From: JAIOSF01 sp963677755
GTDB taxonomy: Bacteria; Campylobacterota; Campylobacteria; Campylobacterales; Arcobacteraceae
Assembly (NCBI GenBank): GCA_963677755.1
Contig: OY782506.1
Location: forward strand, 1,550,001 to 1,614,000
Length of the DNA stretch: 64,000 nucleotides
Direction: 5' to 3'
Part shown: one piece after another, positions 9,771 through 17,829 of the stretch
Layout: every line of letters begins with the position of its first letter
How positions within the stretch are numbered: position 1 is the first letter of the stretch
Made by a program: the position numbers and the translations under genes
Notes under the pieces: model-generated
The model's input: the letters and a program-made list of their open reading frames with translations, nothing else
What the model was told of the DNA's origin: nothing
The model's database searches: none

Positions 9771-10729
9771 GCTCTTTTTCTAATAATATTATTTACAATA
9801 TAATACCCATGATTTAAAGCAATAGCAATAGAACCACCACTATTAAAAGCAATATCTCCTGCAACATAAAGACATTTTACATTTGTCTCATAGTTTTCAT
9901 TATAAATAGGCATCCCCTCTTCATCTATAGAGATATTACATTTTTTTAAGAAATCTACAGGGGAAGTTCCACCAATAGCATAGATAATTCTATCGTAAAC
10001 AGTATAGTAACCATCATTAAAATTTACCTTTACTTTTCCATGATGATTTTCTAAAGACTCTATATCTGTATCCATTCTAAGTCTTAAAAGCTCTTGTCCA
10101 TTATACTCATATAGTATTCTCTCGTTTTCAGGATTGAGTCTTGAAAACTTATCTTTTCTATACACTAAAGTTACATTATTATTATGTTCAGCTAACTCAT
10201 AAGCATATTCAGCAGCAGAGTTTCCACCACCAACAACAAGTATTTTCTCATTTTCACCACATTTATCAAGGTTAAAATTAACGAATGATTTTATAGAAGG
10301 TGGTATTTTATAGCTTGGTTTATTTGGTTTTCCCATTTTACCAATAGTTACCACTACATTTTTTGATTGAAAGCTTCCATTATTTGTCACAATATCGAAG
10401 TGTTTCTCTTTTCGCTCTATTGATTCAACCTCTGTATAAAAAAGAGTATCTATCTTCTCTTTATCTAATAATGAATCAAAATAATCTAATGTACTCTCTT
10501 TAGTACCATCAAAAAAATCAACATTACCCTCTAGTTTTGTGATTTGACCTTTCCAGTCTTTATCTACCCTTTTATTATCTTTATAAAACTTTCTAATTGT
10601 ATTAGAGTGATTTCCTGTTTTCTCGATAAGAAGTATTTTACCTATATCATAAACTTCCGCTTCAATTGCAGACCCAATTCCACCAGGACCACCACCAATG
10701 ATTACTATATCGTAAATATCTTCCATCAT
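9755..10729 (-). CDS. NAD(P)/FAD-dependent oxidoreductase, thioredoxin-reductase fold
   Basis: A 324-residue two-dinucleotide flavoprotein. FAD motif IIGGGPGGIGSAIEAE occupies the N-terminus, a second nucleotide-binding motif VVGGGNSAAEYAYELAE lies near the middle, and the FAD-closing motif YVAGDIAFNSGGSIAIALNHG lies near the C-terminus. There is no redox CxxC between them, so it is not a classical thioredoxin reductase. YpdA-like or ferredoxin-NADP reductase-like enzymes are the nearest relatives I recognise. The ATG at 10729 is preferred because AAGGAT sits 2-7 bases upstream of it, although the frame stays open for 17 more codons. Monocistronic; divergent from nifE. The substrate is unknown. 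Confidence 0.82.
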   Translation of the reverse strand: MMEDIYDIVIIGGGPGGIGSAIEAEVYDIGKILLIEKTGNHSNTIRKFYKDNKRVDKDWKGQITKLEGNVDFFDGTKESTLDYFDSLLDKEKIDTLFYTEVESIERKEKHFDIVTNNGSFQSKNVVVTIGKMGKPNKPSYKIPPSIKSFVNFNLDKCGENEKILVVGGGNSAAEYAYELAEHNNNVTLVYRKDKFSRLNPENERILYEYNGQELLRLRMDTDIESLENHHGKVKVNFNDGYYTVYDRIIYAIGGTSPVDFLKKCNISIDEEGMPIYNENYETNVKCLYVAGDIAFNSGGSIAIALNHGYYIVNNIIRKRAKQSK

Positions 10730-11041
10730 TATCCTTTCTTGATTCAATACAAAACTTCCCAATTGTATATCATTTTGCATAAATATACCATCAAAGTCAC
10801 AATGTTTATAAAGATACTCAAAGTTAGTTAGTTTAGTTAATACTGTGTATGAGTTTAGGAGACTCCATGAATTTGAATATCCTTAATAAAATTATGACCT
10901 TGATGCTAAATTTATGTTGTATTACCAATGTAAAATTATATCAATGAGATATAACACTCACATAACATTCTAAATTTATTTAAAAAACTAATGGAATATC
11001 TTATGCATACATATATATAATACTACTAGCGGAGTACAAAA
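10730..11041. other. Intergenic region between the oxidoreductase and nifE
   Basis: About 310 bases of AT-rich DNA holding the divergent control regions of both genes. A sigma54-type element for nifE is annotated separately. I found no TGT-N10-ACA NifA enhancer site and no convincing small gene. Confidence 0.5.
10992..11008 (+). promoter_or_regulatory. Candidate sigma54 promoter of nifE
   Basis: TGGAATATCTTATGCAT has the GG-N10-GC spacing of sigma54 promoters. The -24 box TGGAA and -12 box TATGCA each show one mismatch to TGGCA / TTGCA. It ends about 33 bases before the nifE ATG. The match is seen in sequence; use by RpoN is inferred from the known nif regulation pattern. Confidence 0.5.
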
Positions 11042-12394
11042 ATGATGGTAAACAAAAAACAAATTAGAGAACTTTTAAACGAATCAGCCTGTTCACACAA
11101 TGATAAAAAGAAATCAAGCTGTGACAAACCAAAACCAGGAGCTACAAGTGGTGGTTGTGCCTTTGAAGGTGCGCAAATTGCCCTATTCCCTTATGCTGAT
11201 GCTGTTCATTTAGTACATGCACCAGCAACTTGTCAAGGTGCTAGTTGGGAAACACGAGCTACACCTACTAGCTGGGAAGGTGAAAATAATGTACCATTAG
11301 GATATTGTACCGATGTAACAACAAATGATGTTATTTTTGGTGGAGACAAAAAACTAGAAGAGAGCATTAGTTACATTTGTGAAAATAAATCTCCAAAAGC
11401 AGTTTTTGTTTATGAAACTTGTGTTACTGCTATGATTGGCGATGATATAGATAATGTATCTAAAAGGATGGAAGAAAAATATAAAATTCCAATCGTAGTA
11501 GTGCATTCCCCTGGATTCGTAGGGAGTAAAAACCTAGGAAGCCGTCTAGGGGGAGAAGCTGTACTTTCTCAACTTATAGGTAAAAAAGAGCCAAAAGAGA
11601 TACATCCATTTGGTATTAATCTTATTGGAGAATACAATGTTACAGGTGATATGTGGCAATATACTCCAATCTTAGAAAAAATTGGTATAAAAGTTGTTTC
11701 TACTTTAGCTGGTGATGGGAGAATAGAAAATATTCAAATGGCACATAGGGCAAAACTCAATGTAATAGTATGTGCAAAATCTCTTATAACTTTGGTGCGA
11801 AAAATGGAAGAGCAATATGGTATTCCACATATCTCTGTTTCATTTTATGGTAAACGCGACACTACAAATGCAATTATGTCTATAGTCAATGCCTTTGGAG
11901 ATGAGAAGTTAACACAAAAAGCACTTGAAGTGATAAAAGAGGAAGAGGAAGCCTTAGAGAAAAGACTTCTTCCATATAGAAAAATTCTTGAAGGTAAAAA
12001 AGCTATATTAAATACAGGTGGAAATAAATCTTGGTCAATAGCTTCAGCCTTACAAGATATAGGGATTGAAGTAGTTGCTACAAGTATTAGAAAATCTACT
12101 TTAGAGGATATTGAAATAGCAAAAAAATATGTCTCTATTTTAATGAAAGTTCCAGCAAATGAACAAGCTAAACTTATAGATGAACACGGTGTTGATATAC
12201 TTCTTGCAGGTGGGAGAAGTTTATATACAGCTATTAAGAAAAAAGTGGCTTTCGTAGATGTAAATCAAGAGAAAAAGATAAGTTATGGTGCGTATGGTGG
12301 CTTAGAAAATCTAGCTATTGATGTATGTGCCTCTGTTCAAAATCCAGTATTTAAAACAGTAGGTGAACCAGCTCCGTGGTGTGATGATATATAA
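11042..12394 (+). CDS. nifE: Nitrogenase FeMo-cofactor scaffold protein NifE
   Basis: NifE pairs with NifN as the scaffold on which the iron-molybdenum cofactor is completed before transfer to nitrogenase. The 450-residue protein is collinear with classical NifE throughout. It has ACSHNDKKKSSCDKPKPGAT, then GGCAFEGAQIALFPYADAVH (Cys39), the Cys in HAPATCQG (64), and VFVYETCVTAMIGDD. The cluster-ligand cysteines of the NifE family are therefore present. Further landmarks are INLIGEYNVTGDMW and GGNKSWSIASALQDIGIEVV. HGP of most NifEs reads HAP here. A GGAG ribosome site lies 7 bases before the first ATG. No other nif gene is in the window, so nifE is separated from nifN and nifDK and sits directly upstream of hypF on the same strand. 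Confidence 0.93.
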   Translation: MMVNKKQIRELLNESACSHNDKKKSSCDKPKPGATSGGCAFEGAQIALFPYADAVHLVHAPATCQGASWETRATPTSWEGENNVPLGYCTDVTTNDVIFGGDKKLEESISYICENKSPKAVFVYETCVTAMIGDDIDNVSKRMEEKYKIPIVVVHSPGFVGSKNLGSRLGGEAVLSQLIGKKEPKEIHPFGINLIGEYNVTGDMWQYTPILEKIGIKVVSTLAGDGRIENIQMAHRAKLNVIVCAKSLITLVRKMEEQYGIPHISVSFYGKRDTTNAIMSIVNAFGDEKLTQKALEVIKEEEEALEKRLLPYRKILEGKKAILNTGGNKSWSIASALQDIGIEVVATSIRKSTLEDIEIAKKYVSILMKVPANEQAKLIDEHGVDILLAGGRSLYTAIKKKVAFVDVNQEKKISYGAYGGLENLAIDVCASVQNPVFKTVGEPAPWCDDI

Positions 12395-12436
12395 GTAATT
12401 TATGATAAAATCACCTATTAATAAAAAGGTTAATAG

Positions 12437-14671
12437 ATGGTTCGATATAGGTACAAAATAAAAGGTGTTGTTCAAGGTGTTGGATTTCGCCCTTTTGTTT
12501 ATAAATTAGCTAACCAATTTAACCTTACTGGAACTGTATCAAACGATAGTGATGGTGTGAACTTAGAGCTTCAAGGAACTGCAAAAAAAATTGAGCTTTT
12601 TGATGAGGAGTTTTTAGATTCACTTCCTCCACTTGCACATATAGATAGTTTTGAAAAACACCCTATTTGTTTAGAAAATGAAACAACTTTTAAGATCATT
12701 CAAACAAACAATTCAAACAGTAAAACCACCCTCGTCTCCCCTGATATAAAAGTATGTAATGATTGTCTTGAAGATATAAAAAAGAAAGTTAAGTATCATA
12801 ACTATTTCAACACAAACTGCACAAACTGTGGCCCTAGATATAGTATCATCAAAACCTTACCGTATGATAGAGTTAATACCTCTATGTATGATTTTCCACT
12901 TTGTGATAGTTGTCAAAAAGAGTATGAAGACCCACAAAATAGAAGATACCATGCACAACCAATCTCTTGTAAAGAATGTGGTCCAAAATTAACACTCACT
13001 ATTAAAAATGAAGTTGTAAGCAGTAAAGAAGATGAGATATTTTTAAAAACTGCCAACTTAATCCAAGAGGGAAAGATTGGTGCTATTAAAGGTATGGGTG
13101 GATTTCATATTGTTTGTGATGCCTACAATGATGATGTGATAGAAAAGTTACGAAACTATAAAAATCGCCCAGCAAAACCTTTTGCCATCATGTGTAAAGA
13201 TTTAGGCCAAATCAAATCTATAGCAAAAGTAAATGATAAAGAGGAGAAACTTCTTATCTCAAAAGAGGCTCCAATTGTAGTACTTGATAAACTTTCAACA
13301 GCTCCTATTGGTAAATTAATTGCTCCTAATATCACTAAAATAGGTTGTTTTTTACCTTATACCCCTATACACTATTTGCTTTTTGAACATCTTAAAACTC
13401 CTATAGTTGCAACAAGTGCAAATATGGGTGGGGAACCAATCATTATATCAAAAGAGGAGATTGAATTAAAGTTACCTTTTATTGATTTTATTATTGATTT
13501 TAATCGTGATATAATTAATGCTATTGATGATAGTGTGATCCAAGTCATTAATGATAAAATACAAACTTTACGCCTTGCACGAGGATATGCACCAAAAGTA
13601 ACAAAACTACCTTTTACAATAAAAGAAAAGATTCTTGCAGTTGGAGCAAATGCAAAAAGCACCATCTCCATAGCTTTTGAAGATACTATTATCACCTCCC
13701 CTCATATTGGAGATTTGGATAATATTAAAGCGTTTGAATACTTTACAAGAACTATTGAAACTTTTAAAAGATTTTATGATTTTGAACCAAATATTATAGT
13801 GCACGATCTACATCCAAATTATGAGACAACAAAATGGGCAAAACAACAAAATATTACACTTTTTGAGGTACAACATCATCTAGCTCATATCTATAGTGTC
13901 AAAGCAGAACACAACTTACAAAAAGAGAGTTATATTGGTTTTAGTTTTGATGGAACTGGATATGGTTTAGATGATACACTTTGGGGTGGAGATATTTTTA
14001 TAAATGATATAAGAGAATACAGCTTTAAACCTATCAAACTTTTAGGTGGTACAAAAGCTATCAAAGAGCCTAGACGCGTTGCATTAGCACTTTTATTTGA
14101 GCATTTTAATTTAGAAGATATTTTAAAATTAGATTTACCACTTTTAGAAACTTTTTCACAAAGTGAGATAAGATTACTTTTTCAAAGCTACCAAAAAAAT
14201 CTAAACTGCTTTGAGACTAGTTCTGTTGGAAGATTATTTGATGCTGTTGCCTCGTTTTGTAACCTATCCCAAGTTTTATCCTATGAGGGGGAGAGTGGAT
14301 TATATATTGAAAGATATTATAATGAAAAATCGGATGTAACTTTTGAATATACTATAGAAAATAAAATAATAGATATAAAAATAGTAGATTTTATTTTAAA
14401 TAACTCTTTTGACTCAAAGCTTTTATCCACTATGCTTATAAATACTTTGGTAAAAATTATTATTGAGTTATCTTTGCAATATGATTTAGATATTTTATTA
14501 AGTGGAGGTGTGTTTCAAAACAAAACTCTTTTGGAAAAAGTGCTACAAGAGTTAAAAATACACAATAAAAAATACTACATAAATGAAAAAATACCACCAA
14601 ACGATGGTGGAGTTAGTTTAGGTCAAATCTACTACTCTTTACTCTCTTCATACTCTTCATACTCTTCATAA
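12437..14671 (+). CDS. hypF: Hydrogenase maturation carbamoyltransferase HypF
   Basis: HypF turns carbamoyl phosphate into a carbamoyl-adenylate and passes it to HypE, the first step in making the CN ligands of NiFe-hydrogenase. At 744 residues it has all expected domains: acylphosphatase (GVVQGVGFRPFVYKLA near 10-25), two zinc fingers (CNDCLEDIKKK with CTNCGPRYS, then CDSCQKEYED with ISCKECGP, about 105-180), YrdC-like (about 200-380) and Kae1-like carbamoyltransferase (VQHHLAHIYSVKAEH). The extreme C-terminus reads LLSSYSSYSS, encoded by a TACTCTTCA tandem repeat that looks like slippage-prone DNA. It is 43 bases behind nifE and 17 kb from the rest of the hyp genes. Confidence 0.95.
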   Translation: MVRYRYKIKGVVQGVGFRPFVYKLANQFNLTGTVSNDSDGVNLELQGTAKKIELFDEEFLDSLPPLAHIDSFEKHPICLENETTFKIIQTNNSNSKTTLVSPDIKVCNDCLEDIKKKVKYHNYFNTNCTNCGPRYSIIKTLPYDRVNTSMYDFPLCDSCQKEYEDPQNRRYHAQPISCKECGPKLTLTIKNEVVSSKEDEIFLKTANLIQEGKIGAIKGMGGFHIVCDAYNDDVIEKLRNYKNRPAKPFAIMCKDLGQIKSIAKVNDKEEKLLISKEAPIVVLDKLSTAPIGKLIAPNITKIGCFLPYTPIHYLLFEHLKTPIVATSANMGGEPIIISKEEIELKLPFIDFIIDFNRDIINAIDDSVIQVINDKIQTLRLARGYAPKVTKLPFTIKEKILAVGANAKSTISIAFEDTIITSPHIGDLDNIKAFEYFTRTIETFKRFYDFEPNIIVHDLHPNYETTKWAKQQNITLFEVQHHLAHIYSVKAEHNLQKESYIGFSFDGTGYGLDDTLWGGDIFINDIREYSFKPIKLLGGTKAIKEPRRVALALLFEHFNLEDILKLDLPLLETFSQSEIRLLFQSYQKNLNCFETSSVGRLFDAVASFCNLSQVLSYEGESGLYIERYYNEKSDVTFEYTIENKIIDIKIVDFILNNSFDSKLLSTMLINTLVKIIIELSLQYDLDILLSGGVFQNKTLLEKVLQELKIHNKKYYINEKIPPNDGGVSLGQIYYSLLSSYSSYSS
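14640..14671 (+). repeat. Tandem repeat at the hypF 3' end
   Basis: Degenerate copies of TACTCTTCA, the last two perfect (14651-14659 and 14660-14668), run up to the stop codon and encode the SSYSSYSS tail. Copy-number changes would alter only the C-terminal tail, since the unit is 9 bp and keeps frame. Confidence 0.6.
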
Positions 14672-14709
14672 AATATTTATTTGAATAACAAAAAATCAAT
14701 TAAATAGAT

Positions 14710-14982
14710 TTAATTTTCACCCTCTTCATGCTCCTCTAACATAGTACTTATTTTTTCATATACCACTTGAACTTCTTCATCACTCATATTATCTTCATCA
14801 ATCGCAGTGACGATATTTTGAAGTTCTACTAAAAATGACTCCATATCTTTGATTGCTTCCATATCATCTTCATTGGCAGTTTTATTCTCTACTTCTTTGT
14901 GCAACTCTTCCAAAAAAACTTCTGATTCAGGTATCATCACATCTACAACAAGGTCTCTAAGTTTAATTCTTAAATTTTCCAT
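14710..14982 (-). CDS. Small acidic protein of unknown function
   Basis: A 90-residue, strongly acidic, probably all-helical cytoplasmic protein that I do not recognise. It is rich in Glu/Asp (for example EVENKTANEDDMEAIKDMES) with heptad-like Leu/Val spacing, so a coiled coil is plausible. No Cys, signal peptide or membrane segment is present. A GGAG ribosome site precedes the ATG. It lies 33 bases behind the DksA-like gene on the same strand and probably shares its transcript with the HisI-RibA fusion. Convergent with hypF. Confidence 0.7.
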   Translation of the reverse strand: MENLRIKLRDLVVDVMIPESEVFLEELHKEVENKTANEDDMEAIKDMESFLVELQNIVTAIDEDNMSDEEVQVVYEKISTMLEEHEEGEN

Positions 14983-15015
14983 TTAAGCTCCATAAAATAA
15001 TTTACTATTTTAGAA

Positions 15016-15372
15016 TTATAACAAAGTTTTTTCATATATTGGTCTACAATGGACACAAAACCTTGCATGTGGTTTTGCTTTTAATCTTTTTACCCCTATA
15101 TTTTCATCACACATCTCACAAGTCCCATATGTTTTATTATTAATTTTTTGCAGTGCAATATCTATCTCTTTTATCTCTTCTATCTGTTTATCTTTTAAAA
15201 TATTTAAATTATAACTATCACTTGAAACTTCAGCATAATCAATATCATCATATGTATTTTCACTTAGAAGTTCTTCTATTAAAATTCGACTTGATGTGGT
15301 TTGCATCAATAACTCTTTTTTTCGTACCAATAGTAGATTTTTAAAATTCTCTCGTTGTTTTTCGTTTAACAT
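15016..15372 (-). CDS. DksA/TraR-type C4 zinc-finger protein
   Basis: A 118-residue protein with an N-terminal coiled-coil hairpin (about 5-75) and a C-terminal zinc finger (CEMCDENIGVKRLKAKPHAR followed by FCVHC, about 86-110). This is the DksA/TraR architecture used to enter the RNA polymerase secondary channel and adjust transcription with ppGpp. It is shorter than Escherichia DksA (151). The acidic tip is present in the form DDIDYAEVSSD. Its ribosome site (AAGGG) is inside the end of the upstream hisI-ribA coding region, only 2 bases separating stop and start, so the two are co-transcribed. Whether it is the main DksA or a paralogue cannot be told from this window. Confidence 0.83.
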   Translation of the reverse strand: MLNEKQRENFKNLLLVRKKELLMQTTSSRILIEELLSENTYDDIDYAEVSSDSYNLNILKDKQIEEIKEIDIALQKINNKTYGTCEMCDENIGVKRLKAKPHARFCVHCRPIYEKTLL

Positions 15373-15374
15373 AG

Positions 15375-16286
15375 CTAACCCTTTATATTTAATAAATGCC
15401 CAAATTCTTTTTGTTTAGTTTTTAGATAATTTTTGTTATAGATATTTACAGGAGTAATCGCTTCAATTCTTTGTACAATATCAATACCAATAGATTCAAT
15501 AAACTCTATTTTTGCAGGATTATTGGTGATAAGTTTGATTTTAGATATATTTAAATCTTCAAAAATAGTTTTTATAATACTATAATCTCTCTCATCCTCT
15601 TTAAAACCTAACATAAGATTTGCTTCTTTTGTATTGTACCCTTGGTCTTGAAGATGATACGCATTTATTTTATTAACAAGCCCTATATTTCGTCCCTCTT
15701 GTCTATGATATATTACAAGTCCACCCTCTTTTGAGATAAGTTCTAAAGCAAGATTCAGTTGATTACTACAGTCACATTTTAAACTACCTAAGGTATCACC
15801 TGTTAAACATTCAGAGTGAATTCTAACTTGCGGTACATCTATATCAGAAAAATTCTTACTCATAATTGCAAGATGCTCTTGTACTCCATCTTTGTAGGCT
15901 TTGATCTTAAAATCACCATATTTTGAAGGTAAATTTGCTATTTTTGATTGAGTAATTATTGGAATAGTATTGCCAAAATATGACCTATAAAAACAAGACT
16001 TTGCACCTGTATGACAAGCTGTGTTCCCTATTTGTTCTACAATCACTAAAATTGCATCTTCATCACAATCAACTCTTAAATCAAGTAGTTTTTGAATATG
16101 TCCACTACTTTCACCTTTTTTCCATATTCTATTTTTACTTCGTGAAAAGTAATGAACAATTTTTGTTTCAACTGTCAGGTGAAAAGCTTCTTCGTTCATA
16201 TACCCTAACATTAATATCTCGTTTGTTCCATATTCTTGAGTGACTACAGGTACTAATCCACCTGATTTTTGAAAATCTATATTCAT
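15375..16286 (-). CDS. hisI/ribA: HisI-RibA fusion: phosphoribosyl-AMP cyclohydrolase + GTP cyclohydrolase II
   Basis: One uninterrupted 303-residue reading frame holds two complete enzymes from different pathways. Residues about 1-108 are HisI, the third step of histidine synthesis, with SRSKNRIWKKGESSGHIQ, the metal site VDCDED, and the Zn cysteines in TACHTG and SCFYR. Residues about 115-303 are a full-length RibA, the first step of riboflavin synthesis. It carries HSECLTGDTLGSLKCDC (three zinc Cys), YHRQEGRNIGL, LQDQGYNTKEANLMLGF and LITNNPAKIE. No frameshift or stop lies at the junction. Both enzymes are zinc-dependent cyclohydrolases acting on a purine nucleotide. The RibBA at 57939 has a dead RibA half, so this fusion probably provides the cell's GTP cyclohydrolase II. 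It heads a transcript with the DksA-like gene. Genetic confirmation is lacking; the domain calls are firm. Confidence 0.92.
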   Translation of the reverse strand: MNIDFQKSGGLVPVVTQEYGTNEILMLGYMNEEAFHLTVETKIVHYFSRSKNRIWKKGESSGHIQKLLDLRVDCDEDAILVIVEQIGNTACHTGAKSCFYRSYFGNTIPIITQSKIANLPSKYGDFKIKAYKDGVQEHLAIMSKNFSDIDVPQVRIHSECLTGDTLGSLKCDCSNQLNLALELISKEGGLVIYHRQEGRNIGLVNKINAYHLQDQGYNTKEANLMLGFKEDERDYSIIKTIFEDLNISKIKLITNNPAKIEFIESIGIDIVQRIEAITPVNIYNKNYLKTKQKEFGHLLNIKG

Positions 16287-16339
16287 AATTTATTCTTCTT
16301 TTTATTTTGGAAATGTAAATTTTATTTTAGAATATTAGC

Positions 16340-16382
16340 GAATAAGTTTTAAATGCAACTTAGTTGCATTTAAAACTTATTC
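16340..16382. repeat. 43-bp perfect palindrome upstream of hisI-ribA
   Basis: Two 21-bp arms (16340-16360 and 16362-16382) around a single central base; the core reads ATGCAACTTAGTTGCAT. It sits 54 bases before the HisI-RibA start on the minus strand and about 70 bases past the terminator of the rhodanese gene. It may be an operator, a leader hairpin or the residue of a mobile repeat; no T tract supports a simple terminator. Confidence 0.75.
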
Positions 16383-16449
16383 CTCACACATAAAAAGTAT
16401 CCCAATAAAAAAGAAGTATTCTCTATATTAGAAGCTATAATACAAATAA

Positions 16450-16476
16450 AAATCCCACCAAATAATGGTGGGATTT
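16450..16476 (-). terminator. Rho-independent terminator of the triple-rhodanese gene
   Basis: Perfect 11-bp stem AAATCCCACCA / TGGTGGGATTT with a 5-base loop. On the minus strand it is followed by TTTATTTG, a U-rich run, 32 bases after the stop codon. Confidence 0.85.
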
Positions 16477-16507
16477 ATGTCTATCTAATCAATTTTTATC
16501 TAAATTA

Positions 16508-17722
16508 TTAAATACCTATAGGCTCATTTGCTTCCATTTTACACTCATTGTTTTTATTACAATCTATATTTGCATCAAGATAAAAAACTCTATCTAAATC
16601 TTTTTTCATCTCTTCAATATAACCTCTTCCCTCGATAGCTCTAGTTCCTGTTCCACAAAACAAAATAACTTCACCTTTTTTTGGAAGAGCTTCTACAAAT
16701 TGTGGTGCTTTTTTATCCCCAACATAAATATTAATAGCACCTGGTAATGTTCCTGCATTAAAATCTTCTTTTGAACGAACATCTACTAAAGTAACAGACT
16801 TTGGTAGTTTTTTATAATTTTTAATAAACCACTCTCCATCAACTGTCCCTGTATCTGCACCTAACATTAAATTACCACTTTTACTCATTTTAGCTTTTTT
16901 TGTAGCTTGTTTTTTTGTAGCTTTAACATTCCCACCTGTTGTTGGATAACCTGCTTTTTTCCATGCTGGAAATCCTGCTGCTAAAACTTTAATATTTTTA
17001 TACCCTAAAACTCTTAGTTTGTTTGCTACTATATGGGATTTATCACAACCATATCCACCACAAAAAGTTACAATAGGTGTTTTTTTATTTGCAGGCATAA
17101 ATCCTACATATTTATCAAATTTTGTATCTGGAGTATTTAAACTTCCTATAATTGTACTTCCAAAAAATTTAGCCCAAGGTCTTGCATCTATAAAAAGTGT
17201 ATTTCTTTTTTCAAATATTGCTTTTGCAACATTTGTATCAATCTCTACATAATTTTTTGTTTTCCATTGTGGCATTCCTGCAATATATACTTTTACATTT
17301 TTATGCCCTTTTTTCAAAAGTTCAACTGCAACAATAGGTGATTTTACACATTTATATCCACCACAATATACTATAATCTCTTTTGATTTATCCACTTTTC
17401 CCAAAACTGTTTGGTACATACTATCAAATTTTGTATCTGTTAATAATAATGCACTAGGGATATGAGATACTTGATACTTTTTTAAAGGTCGAGCATCAAT
17501 TATTACAGCTTTTGCACTTTTTCTAGTTCCCTTGTCAACTGCTTTTAAAACATAATCATAATCAACTATCTCTAAATTATTTTCTTTAATAATCTTTTTA
17601 ACAGATACTGCTGCTTGTATATCAAATCTTTTTTGCTCTACACTCGAAACTGCAAATACACTTGAACTTGTCAACACAACTAACAATATAATTAAACTTA
17701 TCACATTACTAATTTTTTTCAT
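16508..17722 (-). CDS. Exported protein with three rhodanese domains
   Basis: A 404-residue secreted or periplasmic protein with an N-terminal signal (IISLIILLVVLTSSSVFA) and three rhodanese-like domains (about 45-150, 160-265 and 285-400). Each keeps a candidate active-site Cys: VYCGGYKCVKS, TFCGGYGCDKS and LFCGTGTRAIEG. Domains 1 and 2 share the unusual CGGYxCxKS loop with a second Cys; domain 3 has the ordinary CGTGTR loop. Rhodaneses move sulfane sulfur between thiosulfate, persulfides or proteins. The ATG at 17722 is chosen because AAGGGG lies 5 bases upstream; the frame also opens with GTG at 17728 and ATG at 17725. It lies beside the sulfur-assimilation block, downstream of mnmA but with its own promoter region and terminator. 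Confidence 0.85.
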   Translation of the reverse strand: MKKISNVISLIILLVVLTSSSVFAVSSVEQKRFDIQAAVSVKKIIKENNLEIVDYDYVLKAVDKGTRKSAKAVIIDARPLKKYQVSHIPSALLLTDTKFDSMYQTVLGKVDKSKEIIVYCGGYKCVKSPIVAVELLKKGHKNVKVYIAGMPQWKTKNYVEIDTNVAKAIFEKRNTLFIDARPWAKFFGSTIIGSLNTPDTKFDKYVGFMPANKKTPIVTFCGGYGCDKSHIVANKLRVLGYKNIKVLAAGFPAWKKAGYPTTGGNVKATKKQATKKAKMSKSGNLMLGADTGTVDGEWFIKNYKKLPKSVTLVDVRSKEDFNAGTLPGAINIYVGDKKAPQFVEALPKKGEVILFCGTGTRAIEGRGYIEEMKKDLDRVFYLDANIDCNKNNECKMEANEPIGI

Positions 17723-17750
17723 CATCACCCCTTAAAATTCCCATTTTAAA

Positions 17751-17768
17751 TGTAACTACTTTGTTACA
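17751..17768. promoter_or_regulatory. Inverted repeat upstream of the rhodanese gene
   Basis: TGTAAC-N6-GTTACA, 28 bases before the chosen start of the triple-rhodanese gene. The dyad is of operator size, but no regulator can be assigned. Confidence 0.35.
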
Positions 17769-17829
17769 ACCATCTTACTTTACACTGAAGATTATTGTAT
17801 CATATTTTTTTATAATTAACTAAGTTTTT

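Noticed and set aside
10730..11041. NifA enhancer site for nifE
   Set aside because: No TGT-N10-ACA sequence was found upstream of the sigma54-like element.
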